Assembly: GCA_023548195.1 (NCBI GenBank)
Contig: JAJHZJ010000696.1
Span: 412,001 to 476,000, forward strand
Reading direction: 5' to 3'
Origin: Bettongia penicillata ogilbyi
Lineage: Eukaryota; Chordata; Mammalia; Diprotodontia; Potoroidae
Length of the DNA: 64,000 bases
A model generated the notes under the pieces. The model did not search any database and was not told the DNA's origin. It saw only the letters and a list, made by a program, of their open reading frames with translations. Shown one piece after another: positions 31,961-42,989 of the stretch; within the stretch, counting starts at the first letter, position 1; each line of letters starts with the position of its first letter. Both the position numbers and the translations under genes were made by a program.

Positions 31961-32867
31961 GACAATGCCTAAGTTTATCATCCAAGGCAATATTTCTCAC
32001 ATGTTTAAAGATGATGGACTAGACTATGATAATAATGGGACTCTTTTTCAGAGACACTAACTTTTCAGGACTAGTCACAGGTTTCCCACTTTGTCTATAG
32101 AAGGGTATTTCTGGGAATTGGAATGGGTTTGGTTTTAAATACACACAGATGAATGGAACAGAGGGGTATCCCTGGTGTGCCACTATTGTGGATGGACAAG
32201 AGACATGGGATGAGAAAGATAATCTATTCACCTGGAGGATAAATGGGACAATAGTAGTTTGGTCAGACAAGGACTTTGTGGGACTTGTTCGTGGGATGAA
32301 ATTTAGGCCATTTTGTAACTTACAAAAGAAGAGAAATGTAACCCTTTGGCATCTGTATACGGGGCTTTTACCATTTGAGAATTGTCACAACATACCTGTC
32401 AGGAGAAAGAATTGATTATGGGAAACTACACAGAAATGTTATATTCATGTCACAATCTTACATACTTACTTGAGGAAAAATATGCACCAAACTTTCCTAG
32501 ACAAATGTACATCAATTATAAAGGGTCTCCTGAGGTTGAAAGACCTGTTCAGGGACTAGACAAAGTTATTCTAGCTATGAGAGGACAAACAGTGCAGGGA
32601 ATGCCTGCTGCAGCATCACCAAAGAAAGCTAACAACATTACTTTAATGGGTGAAGTATGTCTAGGGAACACACATATATTTCTATGGGACAGAGACTACA
32701 GATCTAAACTAGAGATATATCGGAACATGACAGGAATTTTCAATTTTACATGCCAGAATTGTTCTGTACAAGCATGTATAGGACCAAAGATAGTAGGGAG
32801 AGTGTTTATTCAAACAAAACCTCTCCCATGCTGCCAATTTGTCCCGCAAACTATCGCAGATTTGTGA
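31961..32867 (+). pseudogene. env: env surface-subunit remnant
   Basis: Two overlapping frames (32,149-32,415 and 32,382-32,867) carry glycoprotein-like features. There are several N-x-S/T sites (NGT, NVT, NYT, NNIT, NMT, NFT, NCS), and paired cysteines toward the end, in CQNCSVQACIG and PCCQFVP. Between and around them are frameshifts and stops, so no continuous surface protein exists. Confidence 0.7.
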
Positions 32868-33154
32868 GCACCCTCCACACCCTCCGGCACCAGGTTGCCA
32901 ACATTAATGCCACCCGAATTGATCCCGCTGTTACCACCACCTTTAGTTCTATCTTTTCTACTCTATCTACATGGGTGAAAGGCTATGTGGGCTCCGCCTC
33001 TTTATTCCTTCTCCTTGCCATGGGTTTCCTGCTCTGCCTACGCCAGGTTCGGCAGAGGCAGACGCAACAGCGGCAATATACCGCGTGGGCTCTCCGCTCC
33101 CTGACAAATCACTCTAATCCACAAGTTTGGATCACAGCTTTAGAGAGACGCTAG
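32868..33154 (+). pseudogene. env: env transmembrane-subunit remnant
   Basis: A readable C-terminal piece has one hydrophobic span (SASLFLLLAMGFLLCL, about 32,994-33,041). A basic tail (RQVRQRQ) and a short cytoplasmic end follow, with the TAG stop at 33,152-33,154. No fusion peptide, heptad repeat or immunosuppressive-type segment is visible, because that part of the subunit is missing. Base composition becomes markedly richer in G and C from about 32,820. Confidence 0.7.
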
Positions 33155-33264
33155 CTCTCGCCTCAGCCCCAAAAGCATCCCTATGCCCCACTATAATCAA
33201 TAATAAGCTTTCTACAGGAATATTGTGGCTCCATGACCTGGAGACCCACTGGCTGCAGAGGTAC

Positions 33265-33339
33265 CCAATGACGGGATTATTGTGGGTCCACCTACCAGAA
33301 ATGCTGGAGGTGGGAGCCACCCACATAGCCTAAGACAGG
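33265..33339 (+). promoter_or_regulatory. CTE-like RNA export hairpin
   Basis: Arms ccaatgacggg (33,265-33,275) and cctaagacagg (33,329-33,339) flank a strong hairpin. Its pairs are tgtgggt (33,281-33,287) with acccaca (33,319-33,325), ccacct (33,288-33,293) with aggtgg (33,308-33,313), and ccag (33,295-33,298) with ctgg (33,304-33,307), closed by an aaatg loop. In type D retroviruses these arm motifs form the internal loops bound by the export factor NXF1/TAP, in the same place between env and the 3' LTR. Here only one loop pair is present; the known viral element has two. The role is inferred. Confidence 0.72.
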
Positions 33340-33412
33340 GGCCCTGCCCACTTTTGGTACCAGGCATGGAGACAGGCCACATGACCTATTCTCTCACTTA
33401 CCTTTATAAAAC

Positions 33413-33424
33413 AAAAAGGGGGAG
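33413..33424 (+). other. polypurine tract
   Basis: aaaaagggggag directly before the 3' LTR, the expected primer for plus-strand DNA synthesis. Confidence 0.9.
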
Positions 33425-33425
33425 T

Positions 33426-33996
33426 TGTCAGGGGCCGTCCCTGAACCTCCTGGGCAGAGAGGTAACAGCAGGAGTCTATACCTGCCCCTCCCCGGCAATC
33501 ACGTGCCTCACCTGTGACTTCCGGGCTAAGGGTGCAGGGAAGGCTCGTGTACAAGGCACGATACCGCCCTCTGGGAGGTGCTGAGGAAGCCCCAGTGAGA
33601 GTAAAACACACCTGGCCACCTGTGATAGGACCAAGTAGATGGTCCGAGTGGGGAGGGAAGATCCAGAGAGACTCCTGCCCTATTGCCACAGGACACAACC
33701 AGCTAAGGGGAGGGGGCTGGGGTGACAGCAGGCTGAGCTCTCCAATCAGGGGCCAGATAGCAAGAACCGGAAAGGATAAGGAATATAAGCCAATGCCCTA
33801 AGAGGGAAAGGGGGACTGGACTGATGTGAACTACTGAATAAACACCTGCTTTGCTCTACCACTCTGGCTAGTGTCTGGTTTTGCCCGTCCTCAGCCCCTG
33901 GGGTCGGGACCGGAGACGTCCGAAGCCGCCGTTAGTTAGGTGGAAGCAGAGGTCACGACGTACCCCCTGAGGTCCGGCAGGGACAGAGCGCGGACA
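33426..33996 (+). repeat. 3' LTR (571 bases)
   Basis: Same length and, by reading, same sequence as the 5' LTR. Its AATAAA is at 33,837-33,842. The identical open frames in the two LTRs (for example 27,858-28,145 and 33,514-33,801) confirm the match across most of the length. Confidence 0.95.
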
Positions 33997-34002
33997 GAAA
34001 GG
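33997..34002. repeat. right target-site duplication (gaaagg)
   Basis: Exact copy of 27,764-27,769, so the two LTRs belong to one insertion and have not recombined with another provirus. Confidence 0.92.
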
Positions 34003-34009
34003 TACATTT

Positions 34010-34175
34010 GACACATTTTTAAGTTAAACCTGCATTAGTTACAATATTTTCTCCATCACGTTCTTGACTCTAGACAATAAGCAGAACAATAAATCATGCC
34101 CTGCTTTGTACCTTTTGCTGACTTCCAAAATATAAATGCTCACACCACAAATTTAACCAACAGCTCTCTCTAGTC
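34010..34175. repeat. R2 repeat, copy B, beside the provirus
   Basis: Related to 22,915-23,095. Its left part lies at or just beyond the provirus junction, so the virus probably inserted at the edge of, or within, this older sequence. A weak continuation may exist at 27,723-27,769. Confidence 0.5.
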
Positions 34176-34576
34176 AGTCTGAGTGGGGATCAGCTCTGTA
34201 TATGATCTGAGGCAACTCAGCAACCTCTTAGGCAACTCTAAAATGATAAATTTCAGGGAATGTTGAACTGCTTGGGAAAAGGAGTTTCCTCATATTGGAG
34301 TTCCCTAAAGCAGGGAAATCACAAATCCTATCTCTGGCCCTGTCTACCACAGGTTATATCAAGTTCAACTAGGTTTTACATTTTTCTGATCATTTGACTT
34401 TAAATAGCACTTAGGCATTGTTAGAAGCTTTTCCATGTCTGTTTTAACCAAAAATATGCATCTCTGACAAATTTGCAATCATGGAACTGTTGCATTTGCA
34501 AGAATGGGATTTGAGCAACACCTTGAAGAGAAAAATTCCCTCCTCCTGAGAAAGAGAGAAAGGGATAGGGGAGGGA

Positions 34577-34577
<1 letters not shown>
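34176..34577. other. unassigned stretch
   Basis: Unique DNA, possibly a further part of R2. No gene seen. Confidence 0.4.

Positions 34578-34661
<84 letters not shown>
34578..34661 (+). repeat. (GA)n microsatellite, about 42 uninterrupted units
   Basis: A nearly perfect ga dinucleotide array; its length and purity suggest it is polymorphic. The serine/leucine open frame opposite it is an artefact. Confidence 0.97.
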
Positions 34662-34665
<4 letters not shown>

Positions 34666-35095
34666 CTGCTGGGAAAATTCTAACCCCAGTCTGTCACTGC
34701 AATATCCGGGGATGTCCCCAGGGCTTCCCAGACCACCAAAGTTCAGCTCAAGAACTCTGAAATTAGAACATTAACTCTTTTAATCCCAGGTCATGTTCTC
34801 ATCATTTTTACAGTATGTTAAAACCCAGAGTTCTTTTTATCTGAGTCTATGTCTCTGCAGATGGGCAAGAGCCATAACAGCAAGTGTCAAAACACCAAGG
34901 AATGAATTTATCAGTAATTGTTGGTGGCTAGAGGAGAGGAGGGAAGAAAGTTTTGTTTTTCTTCTTATGTAAGACTCACATTGAAGCTTGATTTTATGCT
35001 AGCTATGAACAGATTTTAAAACACAAACAAAAAGACATGTGTATGTGTACCTCCTTTCCCATCGAGAGCAAATAAATATAAGAACATGTTTTCTT
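34662..35095. other. unassigned stretch
   Basis: Unique-looking, nothing recognised. Confidence 0.45.
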
Positions 35096-35099
35096 AGCA

Positions 35100-35300
35100 T
35101 GGGGAAGCAATATGGCACAGTGCAGAGACTTTTGGATGGGAGAGTCACAAGACCAGGGTTCTACTCCCAGCTCTTCCATTTATTACTGATATGTCCTTGG
35201 GCCAGAGCATTAATCTTTTCATGTCTCAATTTCCTTTCCTGTTAAATGAGAGGTTTGGACAAGATGACTTCTAGAAGACCTCTAGGGGCCTCTGATCCAT
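35100..35300 (+). repeat. CORE-SINE, plus strand
   Basis: gcaatatggcacagtgcaga, ttctactcccagctcttcc, tcaatttcctttcctgttaa, then tail gacttctagaagacctctag. Confidence 0.75.
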
Positions 35301-36349
35301 ATTTTAAAATATTGACCCCTACTCTGTCAAATAATTTTTTTAATTGTGAGAAAGGTACTGTTGTGACTAATGCCCCTGGCTCTCTTACTGATGTGAAAGA
35401 GTGAAGTCTGGGTTCAGGACATGGCTTGCTTTTCTCTGTGGCAAGTGTGGATGGAACCATTGAGAACAAGCTGAGATGACTGAGAACTGACATCTCCATG
35501 ATGTGCAATTCAGAGATAAATTGACTGCATCAGGCTATTATAAAAGCTGAGCTACTATAAAATGGGAAATGTATGCCAAGGCCATTGTTGGTAAGACCAA
35601 GAAATAAGAGGAAGCACAGATCTAAGATAAGATTTTAGTTTCTAGGGGATGTAGGGGGGAGGAGCCTGGTTAAAGTCAGTTGGGTGGAAGTCCACAATGG
35701 AGTCACAGAACCTCCATAAAATGTCATTTTACTTCTTTGGTCTCATTTTCCCCAATTACAAAATGAAGGAAAGGATTGGTCTATATGATCCTTTAAGTCC
35801 TTTCCTCCCTGACAGAGATGACAACAATAGAGTCTATTTGCTCCAGAGATGCCAGTAGCAGACAGCATACACAAATGAATGAAGGGATGTGCATTTATTA
35901 AACACTTACTATGTGTTTGGTTTGTCCTTCATTCTCAAAAAGGGCCTCAACAGGGAGTGAAAGTGCAGACTCACCTGAGTTTTTCCACAAATTCCTTCAG
36001 ATACCTCTAAAATTTGAATCTGAACAAATTTTAGAGTGGCATAATTCACTAGGAGATAGAGTGTGGCAGATTTCCAGTTAAGGACAGCCTGGAAGGTCAA
36101 TGGGAAGGATATGTTACAACAGGTTAGGGGAACACAGAGCACATGGGCTGTACCAATGCAAGAGTCTGCCATGGTGGAGCAGGAGGGGCCCCAAGTGGTC
36201 TCAGTCACCAGCAGCAAGGCTGATCACCCAACTTTTCAGAACAGAACAAGAGTCAGGCAGAACTGGGTGAGAGAGAAACCTGGGGACCACAGCAGTAACA
36301 GCAGCTACTCCTGGGGCTATCAGCACACAGATTGAATGTTTGAAAGTCA
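35301..36349. other. mostly unassigned; SINE, R1 and R3 fragments
   Basis: A CORE-SINE fragment lies at about 35,730-35,815 (caattacaaaatgaaggaaa). An R1-like head (tgcatttattaaacacttac) and an R3-like head (tgtccttcattctcaaaaag) lie at about 35,888-35,945. The remainder is unassigned. Confidence 0.5.
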
Positions 36350-37050
36350 CCTACTTGAGCTTCTTGGAGCCAAGATGGTGGAGTGAACTGTATGTGTTCT
36401 CACCCTCCCTTGTTGACCTTGAAAAACCCAGAGAATATTGCCCCTGGAAAAATCCTGGAATAGTGGAGCCAGCAGAAGATGTGCAGCAGTCTTTCAGCTG
36501 AGGAGGCTGGGGAGATTGATCATAAAGGTCTCTCTTGTTGTGACTGAAGGGGACCAGTGCAGAAATGGAGGTGTCCCATAAAGCACCATCTCAGTGGACC
36601 AACAGGAGATCCTGAGCCCCAGGGGGATGGATCTAGTAAGCACCAACACCAGGACCCAAGGTATGCCTTAGCAGAACCAAGGGAATAGGGCAGACACCAG
36701 CACAGATGGGATTTACCAATCACTGAACCTGCCTATGCTCTAATGTAGCTCTAGGGGAGGAGACTTCCAGTGGCCAGACCACCCCTTCTCCACACTTCAC
36801 TCCAAGAGATTCAGTGTAACCCTGGGAAGTCTCAGACAGATTTCATTTGGCCTCAGACTTGACACATACTAGTCAGTTCAGCACCAGGTAAGTTGCAGCA
36901 TTATATAGCTTCTAGTTGAAAGAACTAGAGGCCATAGTACTCAAAGCTGGTAACCAGGTCCCTAACTCCCAGCACAAGAAATGTGGGACAGATCCCCCTA
37001 TGTCCCAGAAGTAGAGATCCACTTTAAAAGTCAGGAAAAAGGCAATCACC
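36350..37050 (+). promoter_or_regulatory. L1 5' UTR
   Basis: Roughly 700 bases before ORF1, opening with the caagatggtgg motif, a YY1-like site near the start of L1 promoters. Whether it still has activity cannot be told. Confidence 0.55.
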
Positions 37051-37999
37051 ATGAGTGAGAAGAAAACAAGAAAAGTGAAAACCATAGAATTTTATTACAG
37101 GGATAGAGAAGATCAAAATAGAACAGCTTTGACACTATACCCATATCTGAAACCTCAAAAGGGAATATGAATTGGTTTGAAGCCCAAAGAACATTCTTGG
37201 AAGTTTAAGAAGGATTTTCAAAGTCAAATTAGAGAGGCAGGAGAAAAAAATTGACCAATGATTTTAAAAATACAATCAGCTCCTTAAAAAGTAAAATTGG
37301 CCAAATGAATGAGATACAAAAGTTAACCAATGAAAACAACTCGTTAAAAATTAGAATTGGGCAAGGGTAAGCTATTAAATCTATAACCAAGAATTACTCA
37401 AATAAAATCTAAAGAATGAAAAAAAAATAGAAGAAAATGTAAAATATCTCATTGGAAAAAAAAACTGACCTGGAAAATAGATCTAGGAGAGAAAGTCTAA
37501 GAATTATTGGTCTACCAGAATGCTATGATGAACAGAAGAGCCTGAATGTAACTTCCAAGAAATAATCAAGGAAAACTGCCCTAAAGTCCTAGATCCAGAG
37601 GACAAAATAGTCATCAAAAGAATCCACCTATCACCTCCTGAAAGATATCCCAAATTGAAAACACCAAGGAATATTGCTGCCAAATTCCAGAATTATCAAG
37701 TCAAGGAGAAAATACTGCAAGCAGTCAGAAAGAAACAATTCAAATATCGAGGAACTACAGTCAGGATCACACAGGATCCTGTAGCTTCTATAGTAAAAGA
37801 TCAGAAGGATTGGAATATGATATTCCAAAAGAAAATGGAACTTGGACTACAACCAATGATCAGTTACCCAGTAAAATTGAGCATAATCTTTCAGGCAAGG
37901 AAATGGACATTCAATGAAATAAGAGATTTCCAAACCTTCCTTATGAAAAGACCAGATAGAAAATTTGATCTCCAGATACAAGAACCAAGAGAGGCATAA
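37051..37999 (+). pseudogene. L1 ORF1 (RNA-binding protein) remnant
   Basis: ATG at 37,051 (atgagtgagaagaaaac) follows a typical leader. The first frame meets a TGA after about 38 codons, and later pieces shift frame. The best part, 37,655-37,999, matches the ORF1p RNA-recognition and C-terminal domains (TPRNIAAKF, KEKILQAVRKK, YRGTTVRIT, SYPVKLSI). This protein normally coats L1 RNA. Confidence 0.75.
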
Positions 38000-38568
38000 A
38001 AAGGTAAACAGGAAAAAAAGAAAAAAAACTTGTTATTTAATATGGGCAAACTGTTTACATCTCTACACAAGAGGATGGTATTTGTTAATCTTAAGAACTG
38101 TATATTTATTATGACATTTAAAAGGGATATACATAGAAGGTGTGGGTATAAATTAACTGATGTGTTGATAAAATAATTAAGAGGTGTAAAGGAAGAAGAG
38201 GAAAGGAGGTAGAAAAGGGTAAATTACACCACATGAAGAAGCACAAAAACATTATAGCAGAGGGAAAGAAGGAAGGAAGATGAGCATTGTTTGAGCTTTA
38301 CTATCATTGGATTTGGTTCAAGGAGGGAATAACATACTCAGTTAAGTACAGAAATCTAAGCCCCCCTATAAGCAGTAAGAGGGGAAAGAGGAAAGAAAGG
38401 GGAGGGTGGTTAGAAGGGAAGGAAGAAATAGGAAGGGAAAAGGGGAAAAAAAGGGAGGGGACTTCTAGAAGGAAGGGAAGATTGAGGGAAGTAGTGGTCA
38501 AAAGTAAAAAAACCTTTGGGGAGGAGAAAGGAGAAGGGAGAAATAAAAGCATAAATGGGGGAAATAGG

Positions 38569-41500
38569 ATGGAGAAAAAGTCACAGAAAGCAATCATTAT
38601 TGTGAATGTGAATAGGATGAACTCTCCCATAAAATGGAGGCACATAGCAGAATGGATTACAAATCATAACACAATGTTTTTTTGGGTTTTTTTACAAGAA
38701 ACACATTTGAAATAGAGGGATACACACAGAATAAAGGTAAAAGGATGGAGTAGAATATATTACGCTTCAACTAAAGATTAAAAAAGCAGAGGTAGCAACC
38801 AAATCTCAGACAAAGCAAAAACAAAAATTGATCTAATCAAAAGAGATGAGGAAGGAAACTAGATCCTGCTAAAAAGGCACCACAGACAGTGAAGTAATTT
38901 TTAAACATAAATGCACAAAGTGGTATAGCATCTAAATTCTTAGAGGGGAAGTTAAGAGAGTTACAGCAAAAAATAGGCAGCAAAACTATACTAGTGTGGG
39001 ACCTCAACCTCTCCTTCTCCGAACTTGAGGAATCTAACCTCAGAATAAACAAAGAAAAAGTTAAGGAGGTGAATAGACTTCTGGAAAAGGAAGGCATGAT
39101 AGACCTCTGCAGAAAACTGAATGTATATAGAAAGAATATACTTTTGTTTCTCAGTGATACATGGCACCTACACAAAAATTTACCAGGTACTAGATCACAA
39201 AAACCTGACAATCTCTTGCAGGAAGGCAGATATAGTCAATGCAAACTTTTCAGATCATGACACAATAAAAATTATATGTAACAGGGTCATGGAAAGATAG
39301 AACAAAAATTAGTTTGAAACTAAATAATCTAATCTTAAGAATGAATGGGTCAAACAACATATCATAGAAACAATCCTTCATTTCATTCAAGAAAATGACA
39401 ATAATGAGACAGTCTACCAAACTTATGAGATGTAGTGAAAGCAAGTCTTAGGGAAAGTTTTATATCTCTGAATGCTTACATGAATAAAATAGAAAAACAA
39501 GAGATCAGTGAATTGGGTATGCAACTGAAAAAGCTAGAAAAAGAACGAATGGAAAGTTCCCAATTAAATACCAAACTAGAAATTTTGAAAACCAACAGAG
39601 AGATTAACAAAATTGAAATTAAGAAAATGTTGAACTAATAAATAAAATTAAGAGCTAATTTTATGAAAAAAACAATAAAATTGATAAACTTTTGGTCAAT
39701 TTGAGTTTTTAAAAAAAGAAAGAAGTAAACCAAATTACCAGTATCAAAAAGGAAAAGGATGAATTCACCTCCAATGAAGAGGAAATTAAAACAATAATTA
39801 GAAATTAGTTTGCCCAATTGTACCCTCATAAATTTGACTATTTTACTGAAATGGATGAATATTTACAAAAATATAAATTGCCAAGATTAACAGAAAAGAA
39901 AGTAAAATATTTAAATAACTCCATCTCAGAAAAAAGAAATTGAACAAGTCATCAGGAACTCCCTAGGAAACAACTCCAGGATCAGATGGATTTACAAGCG
40001 AATTTTATCAAACGTTTAAAGAACTGTTAATTCCAATACTATATAGACTATTTGGGAAAATTAGTAAAGAAGGAGTCCTACCAAATTCTTTTTGTGATAT
40101 AAAGATGGTGCTGATACCCAAAGCAAGAAGAGCCAAAACAGAGTAAGAGAATTATAGACCAATTTCCCTAATGAATATAGATGCAGAAATTTTAAATATT
40201 AGCAAAAAGATTATAGCAACTTGTCATAAGAATAATACACTTTAATCTGGTAGGATTTATACTGGGAATGTGGGGCTGGGTCAGTATTAGAATATCTATC
40301 AACATAATTGATCATATCAACAACAAAACTAACAGAAACCATATGATTATCTCAATAGATGCAGAAAAAGCTATTTTCAAAATACAACACCTGTTCCTAT
40401 TGAAAAGACTGAAGAGCCTAGGAATAAATGGATCCTTCCTTAAAATAATAAGTAGTGCCTCCTTAAAACCAGCAGCAAGCATTATATGTAATGGGGATAA
40501 GCTAGATGCATTTCCAATAAGATTGGGGGTGAAAAAAAAGATGTCCATTATCACCACTGTCATTCAATATGGTGCAAGAAATATTAGCTTTAGAAATGAG
40601 GAGAAAAAGAAATTGAAGGAATTAGAATAGGCAAAACAGAAATTATTACTCTTTGCAGATGATATAAAGATATACTTAGAGAATCCTAGAGAATCAAGTA
40701 AAAAGTTACTTGAAATAATAAACAACTTTAGCAAAGTTTGAAGGATACAAAACAAAACCACATAAATCATCTACATTTCTATATATTACTAACAAAGTCC
40801 AATATCAAGAGAGAGAAAGAGAAATCCTATTTAAAGTTACTGTAGACACTATAAAAATATTTGACAGTCTACCTGCCAAAACAAACCCAAGGACTATATG
40901 AACACAATTAAAAAAAAATACTTTTCACATAATTCAATTCAGACCTAAAAAAATCAGTTGTTCATAGTTAGGCAGAGTCAATATAATAAAAATGACAATT
41001 CCACCTAAATTAATTTACTTATTCAGTGCCATACCAATCAAACTACCAAAAAAAACTATTTTAGAGAGTTAGAAAAAATAGCATCAAAATTCATCTGGAA
41101 GAACAAAAGGTGCACATTATCTAGGCAATCAATGAAAAAGAAATGATAGTGAAGATGGCCTAGCCCTATCAGATCTCCGATAATACAATCAGATGACTGT
41201 ATTATAAAGTAGTAGTCATCAAAACCACTTGATACTGGTTAAGAAATAAAGGGGTATATCAGTGGAATAGGTTAGGTACATAGTACACAGTAGTCAGTGA
41301 TCATAGCAGTCTACTGTTTGACAAAACAAAAGATCCTAACTTCTAGGATAAGAACTCACCGTTTGATGAAAACTGCTGGGAATACTGAAAGATAGTGTGG
41401 TGGAAACTGGACATAGACCAACACCTTATACCATATACCAGAATAAAGCCCACATGGGTACATGATCTGGGTATAAGGGCTGCTGCTATAAACAAATTAT

Positions 41501-42330
41501 GGGAACAAGAAATATTTGTCAGATTTATGGAGAACGGTGGAATTTATGACCAAACAAGATATAGAGAACATTATGAAATGCAAAATGAATAACTTTGATT
41601 TCATTAAATTGAAAAGTTTTTTGCACAATGTGACTAAGATTAGGAGGGAAGCAGAAAACTGGGAAAAATTTTTACAACTAGGGGCTGTGATAAAGGCCTC
41701 ATTCTAAAATACAGAGAGGACTGAGTCAAATTTACATGAATGTAAGTTATTCTCCAATTGATAAATGGATATGAGCAGGCAGTTTTCAGAGGAAGAATTA
41801 AAGCTATCTATAGTCATATGAAAAAAAATTCTCTAAATCATTATTGATTAGAGAGATGCAAATCAAATCAACTCTGAGGTACCACATCACACCTATCAGA
41901 TTGGCTATCATGATAAAACAGGAAAATCATAAATGTTGGAGAAGATGTGGGAGAGTTGGAACCCTAATTCATTGTTGATGGAGCTGTGAGCTCATTCAAC
42001 CATTCTGTAGAGCAATTTGGAACTTTGCCCAAAGAGCTATTTTTTTGATCCAGCAATGCCGCTTCTGGGGCTGTATCCCAAAGAGATCAAAAAAATGGGG
42101 AAAGGATGCACATGTACAAAAATACTTATAGCAGCTCTTTTTGTCTTGACCAAGAACTGGAAATAAAGGGGATGCTCATCAATTGGGGAATGACAAAACA
42201 AGTTGTGATATATTAATATGATGGAATATTATTGTGCTATAAGAAATGATGAACAGGCAGAAACCTGGAAAGACTTATATGAACTGATGCTGAGTGAAGT
42301 GAACAGAACCAGGAGAACATTATACACAAT
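38569..42330 (+). pseudogene. L1 ORF2 (endonuclease and reverse transcriptase) remnant
   Basis: ATG at 38,569 leads into the endonuclease start (IIIVNVNRMNSPIKW, LQETHLK), which stops soon after. Further pieces are WDLNLSFSELEESNLRINKE (EN), ENYRPISLMNIDAEILN (RT), MIISIDAEKAIFKIQH (RT) and [12 protein letters not shown], with the FADD codons at 40,652-40,663. The C-terminal region follows to about 42,330. At least a dozen stops and frameshifts separate these. Confidence 0.8.
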
Positions 42331-42477
42331 AACAGCCTCAGTGTGTGAGGACTGTTTTTGATAGATTAAGCCCTTCACAGCAATACATTGACCTAAAACA
42401 TTTCCAAAGGATTCATGATGCAAAATGCCATCCACATCCAGAGAAAGAACTATGGAGTTGGAATGCAGAATAAAGCA

Positions 42478-42690
42478 GAGTCATGACATCAGGAAGATGA
42501 TGACATGACTTACAGTTGGCTTTGATTTGAGTGAGGGAGGGCTGTGCAAAGGCACCACTTTCACTTGCTCTTTCAGAGCCATCTGATCCAATGGTCTGAT
42601 AATCTTGAGGATGACTGCAGACGGCCTGGGATGCACTTGGAGACCTTGCCCCTTTTGAGCTAAAGTCTTTTCAGTTTCTCACTTTGAGTG
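42478..42690 (+). repeat. R3 dispersed repeat
   Basis: The longest R3 copy here: gtcatgacatcaggaagatg, tgagtgagggagggctgtgc, agagccatctgatccaatgg, tgaggatgactgcagacgg. It lacks the usual head, because it is joined directly to the L1. Confidence 0.6.
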
Positions 42691-42825
42691 AGGGAATGCC
42701 CATTCAGTGAATAGGACTCTTGAAGAATTGAATCAACAGATGGCCCCTTGAATAACAATACTAATAAAAATCCAACTGGGAGGGGAAGACCCTCCCAAAG
42801 TTGTTGGCCAAAAGAGAAAGCTACT

Positions 42826-42972
42826 ATTTACATTCACTCTGAGCCAGGTACTGGCAATAATAGAGGGAGACAGTTCCTGCTTTCAAGGATCACACTCCAA
42901 TTTGGGGCACCTAGGTGGTATTGTAGTGGATAATGCCAGGCCTGGAGTCAGGAAAACTCATCTTCCTGAGGA
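42826..42972 (+). repeat. R1 head fragment, then MAR1 head fragment
   Basis: 42,826-42,900 is an R1 head (gacagttcctgctttcaagg). 42,903-42,972 is a plus-strand MAR1 head (ggcacctaggtggtattgta, gcctggagtcaggaaaactc) that stops after about 70 bases. Confidence 0.6.
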
Positions 42973-42989
42973 TTATTTTAGTATTATAT

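Larger units (their letters stand above)
27764..34002 (+). mobile_element. defective betaretrovirus-like endogenous provirus
   Basis: A complete insertion of 6,227 bases (27,770-33,996) between perfect gaagg-type 6-base duplications, gaaagg at 27,764-27,769 and 33,997-34,002. In order it holds a 5' LTR, a lysine-tRNA-type primer site, a splice donor, the gag start, a block without retroviral coding, RT, RNase H and integrase pieces, broken env, an export-element-like hairpin, a purine tract and a 3' LTR. The matrix-like gag, the primer site, the 6-base duplication and the hairpin all fit class II (betaretrovirus, type D-like) elements. It cannot make virus by itself: protease, the polymerase active-site region and most of gag are absent, and the other genes carry stops and frameshifts. 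The sister species or locus is unknown. Confidence 0.93.
36350..42476 (+). mobile_element. nearly full-length, inactive L1
   Basis: About 6.1 kb: a 5' end with gccaagatggtggagtg, ORF1 and ORF2 remnants in the right order, and the terminal coding stretch (gagtgaagtgaacagaacca). Every frame is broken. It stops at about 42,476 without the 3' UTR and A-tail carried by the other L1 ends in this window (5.3, 47.6 and 54.8 kb), and runs straight into an R3 repeat, so the end was lost or replaced. Confidence 0.85.

Noticed and set aside
27764..34002. Assigning the provirus to a named marsupial family such as koala phaCin-beta or PhER, or the brushtail possum type D element
   Set aside because: The class II, type D-like affinity is supported, but I cannot compare sequences here. 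A direct alignment of the LTR to those elements would decide.
40268..40630. 120-codon frame as a separate gene
   Set aside because: It is part of the L1 reverse transcriptase (IISIDAEKA motif), not an independent gene.
36350..42476. Possible recently active L1
   Set aside because: All parts of ORF1 and ORF2 carry stops and frameshifts, and the 3' UTR and A-tail are missing.
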